The notes under the pieces: generated by a model
What the model was told of the DNA's origin: nothing
Databases searched by the model: none
Seen by the model: the letters and a program-made list of their open reading frames with translations, nothing else
From: Bacteroidota bacterium
GTDB lineage: Bacteria > Bacteroidota > Ignavibacteria > UBA10030 > F1-140-MAGs086
NCBI GenBank assembly: GCA_005792205.1
Contig: SXSO01000123.1
Coordinates: 1-12,936, forward strand
Direction: 5' to 3'
Length of the DNA stretch: 12,936 bases
Program-made: the position numbers and the translations under genes
Shown: one piece after another, positions 11,783 through 12,936 of the stretch
Numbering within the stretch: the first letter of the stretch is position 1
Layout: the number at the start of each line of letters is the position of its first letter

Positions 11783-12936
11783 TTATAAAATATATTTTTT
11801 TAAATCTTGATTTTTTATGATTGTAGAAAGTTTTTCTTCTACAAACTTTTTTGAAATTGTAATTTTGCAATTAGAAAGATTATCAGGAGATTCAAAAAGA
11901 ATATCTTCTAAAAGTGTTGTCATTATTGTGTGAAGTCGTCTTGCGCCAATATCTTCAAGTTCCGCATTTACAGTTGCTGCAGTTTTTGCAATCTCTTTTA
12001 TTCCATCATCTGTAAATTCAATTTCAATTCCTTCAGTTTTAAGAAGTGAAGAATATTGCAATATCAAAGCATTTTGTGGAACAGTTAAAATTTGTATAAA
12101 ATCATTTTCTACCAATGAATTTAATTCCACACGAATAGGAAATCTTCCTTGAAGTTCTGGAATTAAATCAGATGGTTTTGAAATATGAAATGCACCAGAA
12201 GCAATAAAAAGTATGTGATCAGTTTTTACAATTCCATATTTTGTATTTACATTACTTCCTTCAACAATTGGAAGCAAATCTCTTTGCACACCTTCGCGAG
12301 AAACATCTGGTCCGGTTTTAGATTTACTTCCTGCAATTTTATCAAATTCATCAATGAAAATTATTCCAGAATTTTGAACTAAATCAATTGCTTCTTTTAC
12401 AACTGTATCCATATCAATAAGTTTTGTGATTTCATTTTGTTGTAAAATTTTTCTTGCTTCAGCAATTGTAAGTTTTTTCTTTTTCAATTTTTTTGGCATC
12501 ACATTTTCAAACATCTCTTGAACATTCATTCCTATTTCTTCCATATTTAATGGACCAAATACTTGTAAGTTCGGAGTTTGCGAAGCATGAAGTTCAATTT
12601 CAATAGTTTTATTGTCAAGTTCTCCATTGCGAAGTTGTTCTCTAAATTTTGTTCTTGTATTTGAATTTTCTTCTGCAATCTCAATTTGTTGAGATAGTTC
12701 AACATCGTGTTTTCTTTTTATTGGTGGAAGTAGTATATCTAAAATTTTTTCTTCTACAATTTGTATTGCTTTTTCTTTTACTTCTTCGCTTTTTTCTTTT
12801 TTTACTGAGTTGATTCCAATCTCTGTTAAATCTCTCACCATTGAATCAACATCGCGACCAACATATCCAATTTCAGTATATTTTGTTGCCTCAATTTTTA
12901 GGAATGGAGCATTTACAAGTTTTGCAAGTCGTCTTG
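11783..12936 (-). CDS. hslU: HslU, ATPase/unfoldase subunit of the HslVU protease, 5' end outside window
   Basis: 383 codons are visible; the frame stays open to the right edge. HslU is the AAA+ hexamer that unfolds substrates and feeds them to the HslV peptidase in the cytosol. The first visible residues, RRLAKLVNAPFLKIEATKYTEIGYVGRDV, with Y-T-E-I-G-Y-V-G-R-D as signature, follow directly after the Walker A loop of known HslU, which must lie just outside. Visible next: the charged I domain (roughly residues 45-165 of the visible part), Walker B GIIFIDEFDK, the GRFPIRVEL arginine-finger/sensor region, LEDIGARRLHTIMT (sensor 2), and the terminal KKYIL that docks into HslV. The ATG at 12841 is internal. 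Family length is about 440-470, so about 60-85 residues are missing. HslV is usually next to hslU and may lie beyond the edge; here a response regulator follows 6 bp downstream. Confidence 0.95.
   Translation of the reverse strand, partial: RRLAKLVNAPFLKIEATKYTEIGYVGRDVDSMVRDLTEIGINSVKKEKSEEVKEKAIQIVEEKILDILLPPIKRKHDVELSQQIEIAEENSNTRTKFREQLRNGELDNKTIEIELHASQTPNLQVFGPLNMEEIGMNVQEMFENVMPKKLKKKKLTIAEARKILQQNEITKLIDMDTVVKEAIDLVQNSGIIFIDEFDKIAGSKSKTGPDVSREGVQRDLLPIVEGSNVNTKYGIVKTDHILFIASGAFHISKPSDLIPELQGRFPIRVELNSLVENDFIQILTVPQNALILQYSSLLKTEGIEIEFTDDGIKEIAKTAATVNAELEDIGARRLHTIMTTLLEDILFESPDNLSNCKITISKKFVEEKLSTIIKNQDLKKYIL

Noticed and set aside
12839..12841. ATG as start of the HslU gene
   Set aside because: The frame continues upstream to the window edge and encodes the conserved HslU segment with EATKYTEIGYVGRDV, so this Met is internal.

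Overview
The window is a very AT-rich (by eye below about 30% GC) chromosomal segment from a member of the Bacteroidota/FCB group, most likely Ignavibacteria-like. Three things point that way: two secreted proteins end in a type IX secretion (Por) C-terminal sorting domain with the QNYPNPFNP motif; an rsmA-mgtE gene pair of the kind found in Bacteroidota; and a perfect Bacteroidota-type -7 box (TATCTTTG) in front of rsmA. Species cannot be assigned from the sequence alone.

Left part (1-930). A DUF971 (GBBH-like N-terminal) gene runs off the left edge. Directly upstream of it, overlapping by ATGA, is a broken SpoU/TrmH-type RNA methyltransferase gene with a one-base frameshift and no C-terminal SAM-knot motifs. 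Divergent from this remnant, 61 bp away, begins a large hybrid sensor histidine kinase (PAS-GAF-HisKA-HATPase-REC-REC, 930-3347).

Central housekeeping block (3344-5594, minus strand). rsmA (16S rRNA dimethyltransferase) and mgtE (Mg2+ channel) overlap by 14 bp and form an operon. mgtE converges on the histidine kinase with overlapping stop codons and no room for a terminator between them.

Secreted-protein block (5651-11160). Two divergently transcribed genes encode exported type IX-sorted proteins of 953 and 625 residues around a shared AT-only promoter region. The outer ends mirror each other. Each gene ends in a nearly identical 80-codon sorting domain (79/80 residues, 222/240 bases). Each is then followed by a GGGACAC-type terminator (GGATAC on the other arm in the first gene), a CCGTTTCGG element, a 13-nt gap, and a tandem array of exactly 21-bp units. 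Each unit is a degenerate 17-bp palindrome (TTTACATGNCATGTAAA) plus a 4-nt linker. The two arrays are inverted relative to each other, so each has the same orientation relative to its gene. This repeated downstream module is the strongest candidate here for something undescribed.

Right part (11161-12936, minus strand). After a gene-free stretch with two GGAAA/TTTCC palindromes come a stand-alone response regulator and, 6 bp upstream of it in the same direction, the HslU ATPase gene, whose 5' end lies beyond the right edge. The window holds two signalling genes, the hybrid kinase and the orphan receiver, about 8 kb apart; nothing in the sequence ties them together directly. No rRNA, tRNA, CRISPR array, transposase or phage gene was recognised.
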